DNA of 31,521 nucleotides from JACVRM01 sp046262315 (lineage in GTDB: Bacteria; Actinomycetota; Thermoleophilia; Gaiellales; Gaiellaceae): NCBI GenBank assembly GCA_046262315.1, contig JBHEMZ010000101.1:1-31521 (forward strand). The letters are read 5' to 3'. Below the pieces are notes generated by a model. That model was not told where the DNA came from. It searched no databases and saw only the letters and a list, made by a program, of their open reading frames with translations. Both the position numbers and the translations under genes were made by a program. Below, in pieces: positions 10,112 through 17,260 of the stretch (position 1 is its first letter; every line of letters begins with the position of its first letter).

Positions 10112-10788
10112 GCGGTGGTTACGAGGTCGCTCACCTCGACGAGCTCGAGGCGCTGCCCGTCGACGAGGAGGGTCTCGTCTGGCGTCCGGTGCGCCACCGC
10201 TTCGGCATCGGCGCCTTCGGCGCGAACGTCTACACCGCCGCGAACGCCGGCGAGCGCGTAGTCGAGGAACATCGGGAAGCCCAGAACGGGCACGAGGAGC
10301 TCTACTTCGTGGCGCGTGGCCGGGCTACGTTCACGCTCGAGACGGAGGAGGTCGACGCCACCGCCGGCACCTTCGTGTTCGCGCGACCAGGGACGCTGCG
10401 CGGGGCGATCGCCCAGGAGGCCGGCACCACCGTTCTCGCCGTCGGAGGGAAGCCCGGGGAGGCGTTCACGCCGTCAGGCTGGGAATGGAACTTCATGGCA
10501 ACCTCCTACCAGCGGCAGGGCCGTCTCGACGAGGCGCTGGCCGTGATGCGCGAGGGAGTGGAGCGATACCCGGAGGACTGGGAGGGCTACTACAACCTCG
10601 CGTGCATCGAGGCCCGCGCCGGTCGCGCCGACGACGCGCTGGCGACTCTGGCGCGTGCCGCACAGCTCGATCCCGAGAATGTTCGGAAGTACGCCGCGGA
10701 AGACAGCGATTTCGACGCGATCCGCGACGATCCGCGCCTCGAGTCAGCGCTCGCCGGGCAGGCGGACGCCGGCCGCGCGGGCGCGTAA
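10108..10788 (+). CDS. Cupin-TPR protein, second of a tandem pair
   Basis: 226 residues with the same architecture as the previous gene: cupin motifs HREAQNGHEELYFVARGRA and DATAGTFVFARPG, the shared signature AGTTVLAVGGKPGEAF, then TPR-like GRLDEALAVMREGVERYPED and YYNLACIEARAGRADDAL. The shared end DPENVRKYAAEDSDFDAIRDD matches the YAQADEDLESIRAE end of the first copy. The ATG overlaps the previous stop. The last 45 bases overlap the 3' end of the opposing Ldh2-type gene, so the two transcription units converge here. Confidence 0.82.
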   Translation: MSGGYEVAHLDELEALPVDEEGLVWRPVRHRFGIGAFGANVYTAANAGERVVEEHREAQNGHEELYFVARGRATFTLETEEVDATAGTFVFARPGTLRGAIAQEAGTTVLAVGGKPGEAFTPSGWEWNFMATSYQRQGRLDEALAVMREGVERYPEDWEGYYNLACIEARAGRADDALATLARAAQLDPENVRKYAAEDSDFDAIRDDPRLESALAGQADAGRAGA

Positions 10789-11478
10789 GCCCGGTACCGG
10801 GTCGCCCTCGGGACAGGCTACGACGAGCACCGCGCCGTGACCGTCCCCTACGAGAGCGTCGACGAGCATCTGGAGGCCAACGGCCAGCGCGAACGCCTTG
10901 TGCGCATGCTCGCCGCCGAAGGGGACGAGCTGCTCGGGCGTCGCAGCGCCGCTCAGCACGTCGCCGTAGGTGACCTGCCCCATGGAGACGTCGGCGACAA
11001 GGGATCGCCCGTCGGAGCTCGGCACGCCGATCGCCAGCGGGTTCGTGCCTGCGAGGGGCGGGCCGCCGTCAGGATGCGACAGCCGCGCGGGCGAGGTGGC
11101 GGTCAGCGCCGCCACGAGACCCGCCTCGGCGAGCCGGCGCACCCAGTAGCCGAGCACGCCGGTCGGAAACGTCTGTGCGGCGACGACCACTCGCGCGTGC
11201 CGCGGCGGATCGGCCAGCTGCGCGTCGCAGATCGCCGAAAGCGTCAGGTAGCCGAGCGCGCCACAGCCCTCCCACCGCTCGTAGCCCCGCTCCGCGCACA
11301 CCCGCTCGGGGAGCGCCGACGGGTCGAGGTCGGGCAATGTCTCGAGCCAGTCCACGCGGGTAAGCCCGTGCCCGCGCTTCCCGCGCCGCTCGGCGTCTGC
11401 AAAGTGCTCGGCCAGAACGCGGCTCGCCTCAGGCGCGAAGCCGAGCGCCTCGATGCGGGTCCGGATCGTGTCAACCAC
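10744..11478 (-). CDS. Ldh2-family (malate/L-lactate/ureidoglycolate dehydrogenase type) oxidoreductase, short
   Basis: From the GTG at 11478 the product is about 244 residues. It opens with VDTIRTRIEALGFAPEASRVLAEHFADAE and GHGLTRVDWL, matching the helical N-terminus and the catalytic-His SHGxxR motif of the Ldh2/YlbC/YiaK family of NAD(P)-dependent dehydrogenases. SDGRSLVADVSMGQVTYGDVL and GGEHAHKAFALAVGLQMLVDAL match the family core and cofactor region. Normal members have about 330-360 residues, so this is a compact or internally shortened form. The start overlaps the HAD gene by eight bases. Substrate unknown. Confidence 0.75.
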   Translation of the reverse strand: MVDTIRTRIEALGFAPEASRVLAEHFADAERRGKRGHGLTRVDWLETLPDLDPSALPERVCAERGYERWEGCGALGYLTLSAICDAQLADPPRHARVVVAAQTFPTGVLGYWVRRLAEAGLVAALTATSPARLSHPDGGPPLAGTNPLAIGVPSSDGRSLVADVSMGQVTYGDVLSGAATPEQLVPFGGEHAHKAFALAVGLQMLVDALVGDGHGAVLVVACPEGDPVPGLRARAAGVRLPGER

Positions 11479-12154
11479 GGGCGACCCGCCGCGAGAAGTC
11501 GAGCACCGGCCAGCCACGCTCGCGGGCGATGCGGCGCAGCTCACGGTCGGGGTTGACAGCCACCGGGTGGCCCACCGCCTCCAGCAGAGGCAGGTCGCTG
11601 AGACCGTCCGTATAGGCCGTGGAGGCGTCGAGATCGATCTCCGCGCTGGCTGCCAGGTGGCGGACGGCGTCCGCCTTCCCCGCGCCGTGGCACGCGCGCA
11701 CAACGCACCCGGTGAACGCGCCGTCCGGGCCGACCTCGCAGATGGAGCCGAGCGAACCGTCGAGCTCGAGCGCAGCGGCCACAGCGGCCACGATCTCCTG
11801 AAGGGTCGCCGAGACGAGGTAAGCCGGTTCCCCCGCAGTTTGGTGGCGCTTCGCCAGCTCGAGCGCGTCCGGATACACGAGCGGGCGCAGGTCTCGGTCG
11901 AGCGCGGCGCGGACGAGCTCCTCAACCTCCTCGGGCCGCAGCCCGCGCAGGAGCCGCAGCCCGCCCTCGGTCGCCTCGCGCACGGCCCGCTCGTCCGCGC
12001 CACGCTTTGCAAACAGCAGCTGCCAGAACGCGGCCTTGACGAGTTGGCGTCGGGAAATGATCCCGTGCTTGCGGAAGGCGCCCGCAAGGGCGAGCGCGCT
12101 CGAGCGCCGGATGAACGTCCGGTCGAGGTCGAAGAACGCGGCCGCGCGATTCAC
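11471..12154 (-). CDS. HAD-IB family phosphatase (SerB/CicA-like)
   Basis: The 227-residue product starts MNRAAAFFDLDRTFI, with nucleophile D9 and acid D11 of the DxDxT motif of HAD phosphatases. The helical cap typical of subfamily IB follows. VSATLQEIV holds the motif II Ser, GAGKADAVRHL the motif III Lys, and YTDGLSDLPLLEAVG motif IV. Relatives dephosphorylate phosphoserine or lipid-linked phosphates; substrate is not predictable. The start is GTG. It is coupled to the Ldh2-type gene downstream, and 121 bases separate it from mrp. Confidence 0.88.
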   Translation of the reverse strand: MNRAAAFFDLDRTFIRRSSALALAGAFRKHGIISRRQLVKAAFWQLLFAKRGADERAVREATEGGLRLLRGLRPEEVEELVRAALDRDLRPLVYPDALELAKRHQTAGEPAYLVSATLQEIVAAVAAALELDGSLGSICEVGPDGAFTGCVVRACHGAGKADAVRHLAASAEIDLDASTAYTDGLSDLPLLEAVGHPVAVNPDRELRRIARERGWPVLDFSRRVARG

Positions 12155-12275
12155 CCGTTCGAGCGTAGCCCGTGACGAAAGGGCTTACGCAGTTCCTCTC
12201 GCACGCCGAGCACCGGAAGCAGCGAACCAGCCACCTCACTCACCCTGGAGGGGGCTGCGGGCGCCCGTCCCCGTT

Positions 12276-13358
12276 CTAGGAGAGAAGCGGCAGGGCCCGC
12301 ACGATCTCGCCGGCGCGGCGGGCGCGGACGCGTTCGGCGATCTCGCGGATCACCGAGGCCGCCTCGGCGTGCGGCTCGGCCGTGACGAACGGCTCGCCGG
12401 CGTCGGCGCACTCGCGCAGTCGCGGGTCGAGCGGCACGTTGCCGAGCAGCGGGACGCCCAGCGCGCGGGCCAACTCCTCGCCGCCGCCCGAGCCGAACAG
12501 CTCCTCGCCCGTACCGACGAGGTACGACATGTTCTCGACCACTCCAAGCAATCGCATGCCCGTGCGCTGGGCCATGTCCGCCGCGCGGACGGCGACCTGC
12601 TGCGCGGCCGGTTGCGGCGTAGTGACGACGAGCACCTCGGCCCGCGGCAGGAGCTGGCCGAGCGAGTTGGCCACGTCACCAGTCCCGGGCGGCATGTCCA
12701 CGACGAGCGTGTCCAGCTCGCCCCAGTGCACGTCCGAGAGGAACTGCTCGAGCGCCTTGTGGAGCATTGGGCCACGCCACATGACGGGCGCGTTGTCGTC
12801 GAGGAAGAAGCCGATCGACATCAGCTTCAGGTCACCGCGAACGGGCGGGATGATCATCCTGTCCACCACGACGGGCCGCTGGTGGATGCCGAGCATGTGC
12901 GGGATTGAGTGCCCGTAGACGTCCGCGTCCAGTACTCCGGTGCGGTCCCCGAGCGTGTCGAATGCGGCCGCGAGGTTGACCGCCAGCGACGACTTGCCGA
13001 CGCCGCCCTTGCCACTCGCGACGGCGATGACGCGCGTGGTCGGCTCGAGGGAGATGCCGCGCCGCTCGACCCCGCCGCGCAGGCGGGTGACGAGGGCGGT
13101 CTTCTCCTCGGGGCTCATCACGTCGAAGGCAAGCGAGACGGACTCGACTCCGTCGAGCGGGGCGACCGCGCTCTGCAGCTGCTGCTCGAAGCTGTGGCGG
13201 AGCGGGCAGCCCGCGACCGTGAGTGCGATGGTCACGGCGACGTGGCCGCCGTCAACGTCGACGGCGCGCACCATGCCGAGCTCGGTGACGGGTTTCTTGA
13301 GCTCGGGATCGATCACCTGGTCAAGGGCAGCGACGATCTGCTCGCGGGAGACGTCCAT
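12276..13358 (-). CDS. mrp: Mrp/ApbC-type Fe-S cluster carrier ATPase with DUF59 N-terminus
   Basis: The 360-residue product has an N-terminal DUF59/MIP18 domain (about 1-95, IDPELKKPVTELGMV with C51 in VAGCPLRHS). The P-loop ATPase domain with SGKGGVGKSS follows at 115-124 (deviant Walker A), then DADVYGHSIPHMLG and VVDMPPGTGD. Mrp/ApbC proteins load Fe-S clusters onto targets. The C-terminal CxxC that binds the bridging cluster in many homologues is absent: ENMSYLVGTGEELFGSGGG has no Cys, a state common in actinobacterial Mrp. The ATG at 13358 was chosen as the start of the DUF59 domain. Confidence 0.92.
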   Translation of the reverse strand: MDVSREQIVAALDQVIDPELKKPVTELGMVRAVDVDGGHVAVTIALTVAGCPLRHSFEQQLQSAVAPLDGVESVSLAFDVMSPEEKTALVTRLRGGVERRGISLEPTTRVIAVASGKGGVGKSSLAVNLAAAFDTLGDRTGVLDADVYGHSIPHMLGIHQRPVVVDRMIIPPVRGDLKLMSIGFFLDDNAPVMWRGPMLHKALEQFLSDVHWGELDTLVVDMPPGTGDVANSLGQLLPRAEVLVVTTPQPAAQQVAVRAADMAQRTGMRLLGVVENMSYLVGTGEELFGSGGGEELARALGVPLLGNVPLDPRLRECADAGEPFVTAEPHAEAASVIREIAERVRARRAGEIVRALPLLS

Positions 13359-13602
13359 CGCGCCGAGCGTACCAGCGCCCAACCGCGGCCCAGGCCGCGC
13401 CCCCGTGTCCCTGGCTCCATGCCCCACCCTCCCAAAAGGGGTCCGACGTCCTCCACCACCCGCCCGGGTTCGACGGTATCGGTGAAGTGCGCACCTGTCT
13501 GTGCCACAGTCGTGCCGTTTTCGGTGAAAGTTCCTCGAGAGGCCGCAGGGCCGCACGCGGTACGGTCGCGCCTCTTTGCCCGCAGAGCGAGGGCACGCCC
13601 CC
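13359..13602. promoter_or_regulatory. Intergenic region upstream of mrp with direct repeats around a palindrome
   Basis: No gene was found in these 244 bases. CGGTATCGGTGAA (13474-13486) and CGTTTTCGGTGAA (13516-13528) are near-identical direct repeats, 42 bases start to start. Between them is the palindrome CTGTG-c-CACAG (13499-13509). Closer to mrp is CCAAAAGGGGTCCGAC (from about 13433). The repeat spacing of about four helical turns suits a cooperative regulator binding site upstream of mrp, but no regulator can be named. Confidence 0.4.
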
Positions 13603-14334
13603 CTAGACGCCGAGGCGGCGCTTCAACCACAGGCCGTTTCGCACCGCGAACCCCATCCAATCGTTGTTGAAGTACGCCCAGACGTCCACCCGCTCGCGCC
13701 AATCCTCGATGCGGCGAGCCCACTCCTCCAACTCGCGCTCGGAGTAGTTGCCTCCCCGCCCGCGCGAGCCGTAGTGGAAGCGCATAAACGTCCAGTCAGC
13801 CGTCAGCGCGTGCGCCTGGAACGGACGTTGCGGGGTGTCCCCGATGACAAGCGCGGCCCCGTGCGCCCGCAACAGCTCGTAGACATCGTCGACGAACCAG
13901 CTCTCGTGGCGGAACTCGAAGCAGTGGCGGCCCGGCGGCAAGGCCGCGAGTGCGCCCGCCAGCCGCTCGTCATCGCGCCGGAACGTCCCCGGCAACTGCC
14001 ACAGCACCGGGCCGAGCTTGGGCGATTCCACGAGCGGCTCGACGCGCTCGTAGAAGAGCGCGACGCCGCGCCTCATATCCGTCAGACGCTTGACGTGTGT
14101 GAGGTACCGACTCGCCTTGACCGCGAACACGAAGCCCGGCGGGCTCTCCGCAACCCAGTTCGCCACCGCCGCCCGCCGCGGCAGACGGTAGAAGGTCGAG
14201 TTGACCTCCACCGTGTCGAAGTGCGCCGCATAGAAGTCGAGCCAGCGTCGCGGTGCAAGCCGTGATGGATAGAAGACACCGTTCCGCCAGTGGGCGTAGT
14301 TCCACCCGGAACACCCGATCCTGACGGACTTCAC
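13603..14334 (-). CDS. DUF72 family protein
   Basis: The 243-residue product opens VRIGCSGWNYAHWRNGVFYP and has EVNSTFYRLP (near 41-50), VKASRYLTHVKRL, FEFRHESWF and VWAYFNNDW, the diagnostic run of DUF72, a TIM-barrel-like family of unknown activity (COG1801, YecE). The GTG start at 14334 overlaps the stop of the phosphatase gene upstream by four bases, so the two are translationally coupled. Confidence 0.92.
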   Translation of the reverse strand: MKSVRIGCSGWNYAHWRNGVFYPSRLAPRRWLDFYAAHFDTVEVNSTFYRLPRRAAVANWVAESPPGFVFAVKASRYLTHVKRLTDMRRGVALFYERVEPLVESPKLGPVLWQLPGTFRRDDERLAGALAALPPGRHCFEFRHESWFVDDVYELLRAHGAALVIGDTPQRPFQAHALTADWTFMRFHYGSRGRGGNYSERELEEWARRIEDWRERVDVWAYFNNDWMGFAVRNGLWLKRRLGV

Positions 14335-15161
14335 GCAGCGGAAAGTGCCGCCGCGACGCGCGCGCACACCTCCGTGCTCGCGCCCGCCACGACGCGCGAG
14401 CGGCCAACGACGTCCAGCGGCGCGGCGCCGAACGCACCGTCGTCGAAAAGCTCGAGCGCGTAGCCGCGCTCGCGCACGAGCAGCTGGGCCGCGGCGATGT
14501 CGACGGCACGCGCCGGCTTCAGCGAGCACACGGCATCGACACGTCCCGCCGCGAGGTGGCAGAGGGAGAGCGCCAGCGAGCCCATGATGCGCAGGCGACG
14601 CGCCACGCCTTCGAGCCCCGGCGCCGCGGCGGCGATAAGCGGCGTGCGCGTCGCCTCGCACGAGAGGATCTCGATCTCCTCCAAGGGTGCGGCTCCGTCG
14701 AGCGGCCGGGCGTCCAGCGAGGCTCCCTCGCCGCGCACCGCGGTCCACTCCTCCCCGCTGCCGAAGTCGTAGACGTAGCCGAAGGTGACGTCTGCCATCG
14801 TCGGCCCCTCGGCCACGGCGAGGGACAGCGAGAAGAACGGCACGCCGCGCGTCGCGTTGAGCGAGCCGTCGATCGGGTCGAGGACCACCCGGGCGGGGCC
14901 GCCCCCAAAGGCGCGCTCGCCGAGTTCCTCCGAGACGAGCGTGAACACGTGACCTTCGGCATGCAGCGCCTCGAGGCGGCGTACGACGACGGCCTCGGCC
15001 GCCGCGTCAATCGCCGTCGTCTCGTCGCCGCCGAGGCCGGTCCCGACAACCACCGAGCGCTGCTCGCGCGTCGACAGTTCCGCGAGCGCCTCGCGCACGT
15101 CCGCGGTTGCGGCGCGGGCCAGCCCGAGCCAGCGGCTGTGCGAGATCAACTCCCGGGACAA
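14331..15161 (-). CDS. Inositol monophosphatase/FIG-like phosphatase
   Basis: 276 residues with the metal-binding motifs of the Mg-dependent IMPase superfamily: SEELGE (77-82), DPIDGSLN (95-102) and an Asp in PARAVDIAAAQLL, where the family usually has WDxAAG. The Trp is replaced by Val, so the substrate pocket may differ from true inositol monophosphatase. GGDETTAID at 44-52 is the flexible N-terminal motif. The start is TTG at 15161, after an AGGGG ribosome-binding element, 11 bases past the DUF1015 stop. Possible substrates include inositol phosphate, fructose bisphosphate or 3'-phosphoadenosine phosphate. Confidence 0.85.
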   Translation of the reverse strand: MSRELISHSRWLGLARAATADVREALAELSTREQRSVVVGTGLGGDETTAIDAAAEAVVVRRLEALHAEGHVFTLVSEELGERAFGGGPARVVLDPIDGSLNATRGVPFFSLSLAVAEGPTMADVTFGYVYDFGSGEEWTAVRGEGASLDARPLDGAAPLEEIEILSCEATRTPLIAAAAPGLEGVARRLRIMGSLALSLCHLAAGRVDAVCSLKPARAVDIAAAQLLVRERGYALELFDDGAFGAAPLDVVGRSRVVAGASTEVCARVAAALSAA

Positions 15162-15172
15162 GGCAGCGGCCC

Positions 15173-16324
15173 CTAATCCTGCAAGGTTCGCGCGAGAGTG
15201 TGGAAGAGCAGACCCGAGAGCAGCTTCGGGTAGAAGTAGGTGCTCTTCTGCGGCATCGTCTCGCCTGACTCAGCGACGCTGCGCACCTGCTCCATGGTTG
15301 GCGCCCGCAGCAGGAAGGCAGCGCCCGCCTCCCCGGCGTCGACGAGCGCGACGGCCTCGTCCGTTCGCGGCGTGTAGCGCATGGCCTCGATGCCGAGCTG
15401 TTCCAACGCGACCGTATCGAGCGTCTGCTCAGCCGGCGCCTCCACGATCGCCGCCTGCCCCGGCCGGTAGACAACGAAGGCCGGGTGACTCCGCTCGACG
15501 CCCTCGAGCCGACGCAGCGCCGCCGCCGCGCCGCCGTCGACAGGCGTGATCCGGAAGCGACCGTTCAGCTCGGGCAGCTCCCGGACGACCCGGTGTGTCG
15601 GGAAGATGATCAGTCCCTCGCCGAGCGTGTTCGAGAGCACCGCCATCATGCGGCGGCTCTCCGTCGAGCCGTCCTCGCGGTGGAACTCGAGCGCCGTCTC
15701 GTAGCGGTGATGCCCGTCGGCGATCACGAGCGAGCGGTCAGCAAGGGCTGCCCGCACCTCTTCGATCGCCACGTGGTCGGTAATCCGCCAGAGGCGGGTC
15801 GTGGCCGATCCGTCGCGCGTCTCGTAGACCGGTGCGCCGTTCGCGAAGGGAGCGAGCGTGCGCCGCGGCCGGTGGGCCGGATCGTCGTAGAGGAGCATGA
15901 TCGGCGAGAGGTTCGCGCGCACCGAACGCAGGAGCGCGAGCTGCGAGCGCTTCGCCTCGTCGTACGTGCGCTCGTGCGGAAGGATCACGCCGCGCTCGTA
16001 GGGCTCGAGCTCGATGGTCGCGAAGAACCCCTCGCGCGCGTGGCGCTCGCCGTCCGGGCCCTCGTACTCCTCGCGCAGCCACCAGAGCGCGTCCTCCGGC
16101 TCGTCGACGAGAACACGCTCGGAGCGCCATTCGCGAAAGAGCGCCCCGGCCTCGTCAGGCGTCTCGGGGACGATCAGTCGCGCCACGTTGAATCGGCTCC
16201 GCTCGAGATAGCGTCCCCGCTCCTCCACAGTGATGACGTCGTAGGGCGGCGCGACGAGGCGGCCGATCGGCCCCGTCCGCTCCTCGTCGTACCGCACGGC
16301 GCGGAACGGCTCGATGACGGCCAC
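15173..16324 (-). CDS. DUF1015 family protein
   Basis: About 383 residues from GTG 16324 (VAVIEPFRAVRYD). Family marks are APPYDVITVEERGRYLERS, EARED-type FFATIELEPYERGVILPHERTY, SLVIADGHHRYETALEF and the C-terminal MPQKSTYFYPKLLSGLLFHTL. DUF1015 proteins are widespread in bacteria and archaea; IADGHHRYE is the best conserved site. Relatives in archaea include kinases, but no activity is assigned here. It heads the minus-strand block DUF1015, IMPase-like, DUF72. A perfect 14-base inverted repeat lies 12 bases before the start. Confidence 0.88.
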   Translation of the reverse strand: MAVIEPFRAVRYDEERTGPIGRLVAPPYDVITVEERGRYLERSRFNVARLIVPETPDEAGALFREWRSERVLVDEPEDALWWLREEYEGPDGERHAREGFFATIELEPYERGVILPHERTYDEAKRSQLALLRSVRANLSPIMLLYDDPAHRPRRTLAPFANGAPVYETRDGSATTRLWRITDHVAIEEVRAALADRSLVIADGHHRYETALEFHREDGSTESRRMMAVLSNTLGEGLIIFPTHRVVRELPELNGRFRITPVDGGAAAALRRLEGVERSHPAFVVYRPGQAAIVEAPAEQTLDTVALEQLGIEAMRYTPRTDEAVALVDAGEAGAAFLLRAPTMEQVRSVAESGETMPQKSTYFYPKLLSGLLFHTLARTLQD

Positions 16325-16336
16325 GGCCGGAGCGTA

Positions 16337-16367
16337 CCAGCCGTCTCGTCTGCGACGAGACGGCTGG
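16337..16367. promoter_or_regulatory. Perfect 14-bp inverted repeat between divergent DUF1015 and exoribonuclease genes
   Basis: CCAGCCGTCTCGTC (16337-16350), loop tgc, GACGAGACGGCTGG (16354-16367) pair without a mismatch. It sits between the DUF1015 start (16324, minus) and the YhaM-like start (16424, plus). It can be a DNA operator controlling one or both divergent promoters, or an RNA hairpin directly before the DUF1015 start that hinders ribosome loading. There is no T-tract and no converging gene, so a terminator is unlikely. Confidence 0.6.
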
Positions 16368-16423
16368 ATGGGGCGAGTCGAAGCGCAGCCCACCACGTCC
16401 ATCTTGCGGCTTAAAGTGCAGGT

Positions 16424-17254
16424 GTGCCGGCGATCGCGGAGCTCGAGCAGGACCGCATCGTCGAGGGCGTCTACGCTGTCGCGCGCAAGGAACGGAGGCG
16501 CACCCGCGGGGGCTCACCCTACCTCGCGCTCGAGCTCGTCGACCCGAGCGGACGCATCGACGCGCGCGTCTGGCAGGACGTGGAGCTGCTCGACGGACGC
16601 TTCGGCGAGGGTGATGCCGTGCGGCTGCTCGGGCGCGTGGAAAGGTTCCGTGACCGCCTCCAGCTCGAAGTGCGCTCGCTGGAGCCGGCGGCTGACGTCG
16701 ACCCGGCCGGACTCGCGCCCGCTCTCCGCCGGGATGCGGACGAGCTGGACGGGTTCCTCGACTTCCTAGCGGGCGAGCTCTCGCACACGGGCCTGCGGGC
16801 GGCCGCCGCCGGCCTGCTCGAGGACGAGGTCGTGCGCGAGCGCATGCGCCGCCTGCCCGCGGCCGAGACGCACCACGCGTACGCGGGCGGCCTGCTCGAG
16901 CACACTGTGGGCGTAGCGACCCTCTGCCGCGAGACGGTGCAGCTCCATCCGCGGCTCCGCTCGGACCTGCTGCTCGCGGCGGCTCTTCTCCACGACGTCG
17001 GGCGAACGTGCGAGCTACGTCCCGGCCCGGGCTTCACGCCGACCGACGAGGGCCGCCTGCTCGGGCACGTCCATCTCGGCCTGCGGCTCGTGGAGGAGCG
17101 CGCGGCGCAGCTCGACGCGGCCGTGCGCGCCGAATTACTGCACGCGGTCGCCTCGCACCACGACGTACGGGCAGCACGCACCGCTGAGGCCGCCGTCCTC
17201 TACCATGCCAACCAGCTTGACGCGGTCGCCGCGACCCGCCCCGTCGGCGACTGA
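16424..17254 (+). CDS. OB-fold plus HD-domain protein, YhaM-like 3'-5' exoribonuclease
   Basis: 276 residues. Residues 1-90 are an OB-fold (VEGVYAVARKERRRTRGGSPYLALELVDPSGRIDARVW), as in nucleic-acid-binding tRNA_anti-type domains. The HD phosphohydrolase domain follows: THHAYAGGLLEHT (149-161), LLHDVGR with the HD pair at 190-191, LGHVHLGL, and VASHHD. This order and the closing LYHANQLDA match Bacillus YhaM, an exoribonuclease. The GTG start at 16424 has no clear ribosome binding site and may be leaderless. The next gene follows six bases after the stop codon. Confidence 0.82.
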   Translation: MPAIAELEQDRIVEGVYAVARKERRRTRGGSPYLALELVDPSGRIDARVWQDVELLDGRFGEGDAVRLLGRVERFRDRLQLEVRSLEPAADVDPAGLAPALRRDADELDGFLDFLAGELSHTGLRAAAAGLLEDEVVRERMRRLPAAETHHAYAGGLLEHTVGVATLCRETVQLHPRLRSDLLLAAALLHDVGRTCELRPGPGFTPTDEGRLLGHVHLGLRLVEERAAQLDAAVRAELLHAVASHHDVRAARTAEAAVLYHANQLDAVAATRPVGD

Positions 17255-17260
17255 GGCCCC

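Noticed and set aside
11479..12087. N-terminal extension of the Ldh2-type gene through the HAD gene
   Set aside because: The extension is an out-of-frame reading of the HAD gene; the family domain starts at GTG 11478.
13359..13556. N-terminal extension of mrp
   Set aside because: Low-complexity residues with no similarity to Mrp; the DUF59 domain begins at ATG 13358, and the extension crosses intergenic repeats.
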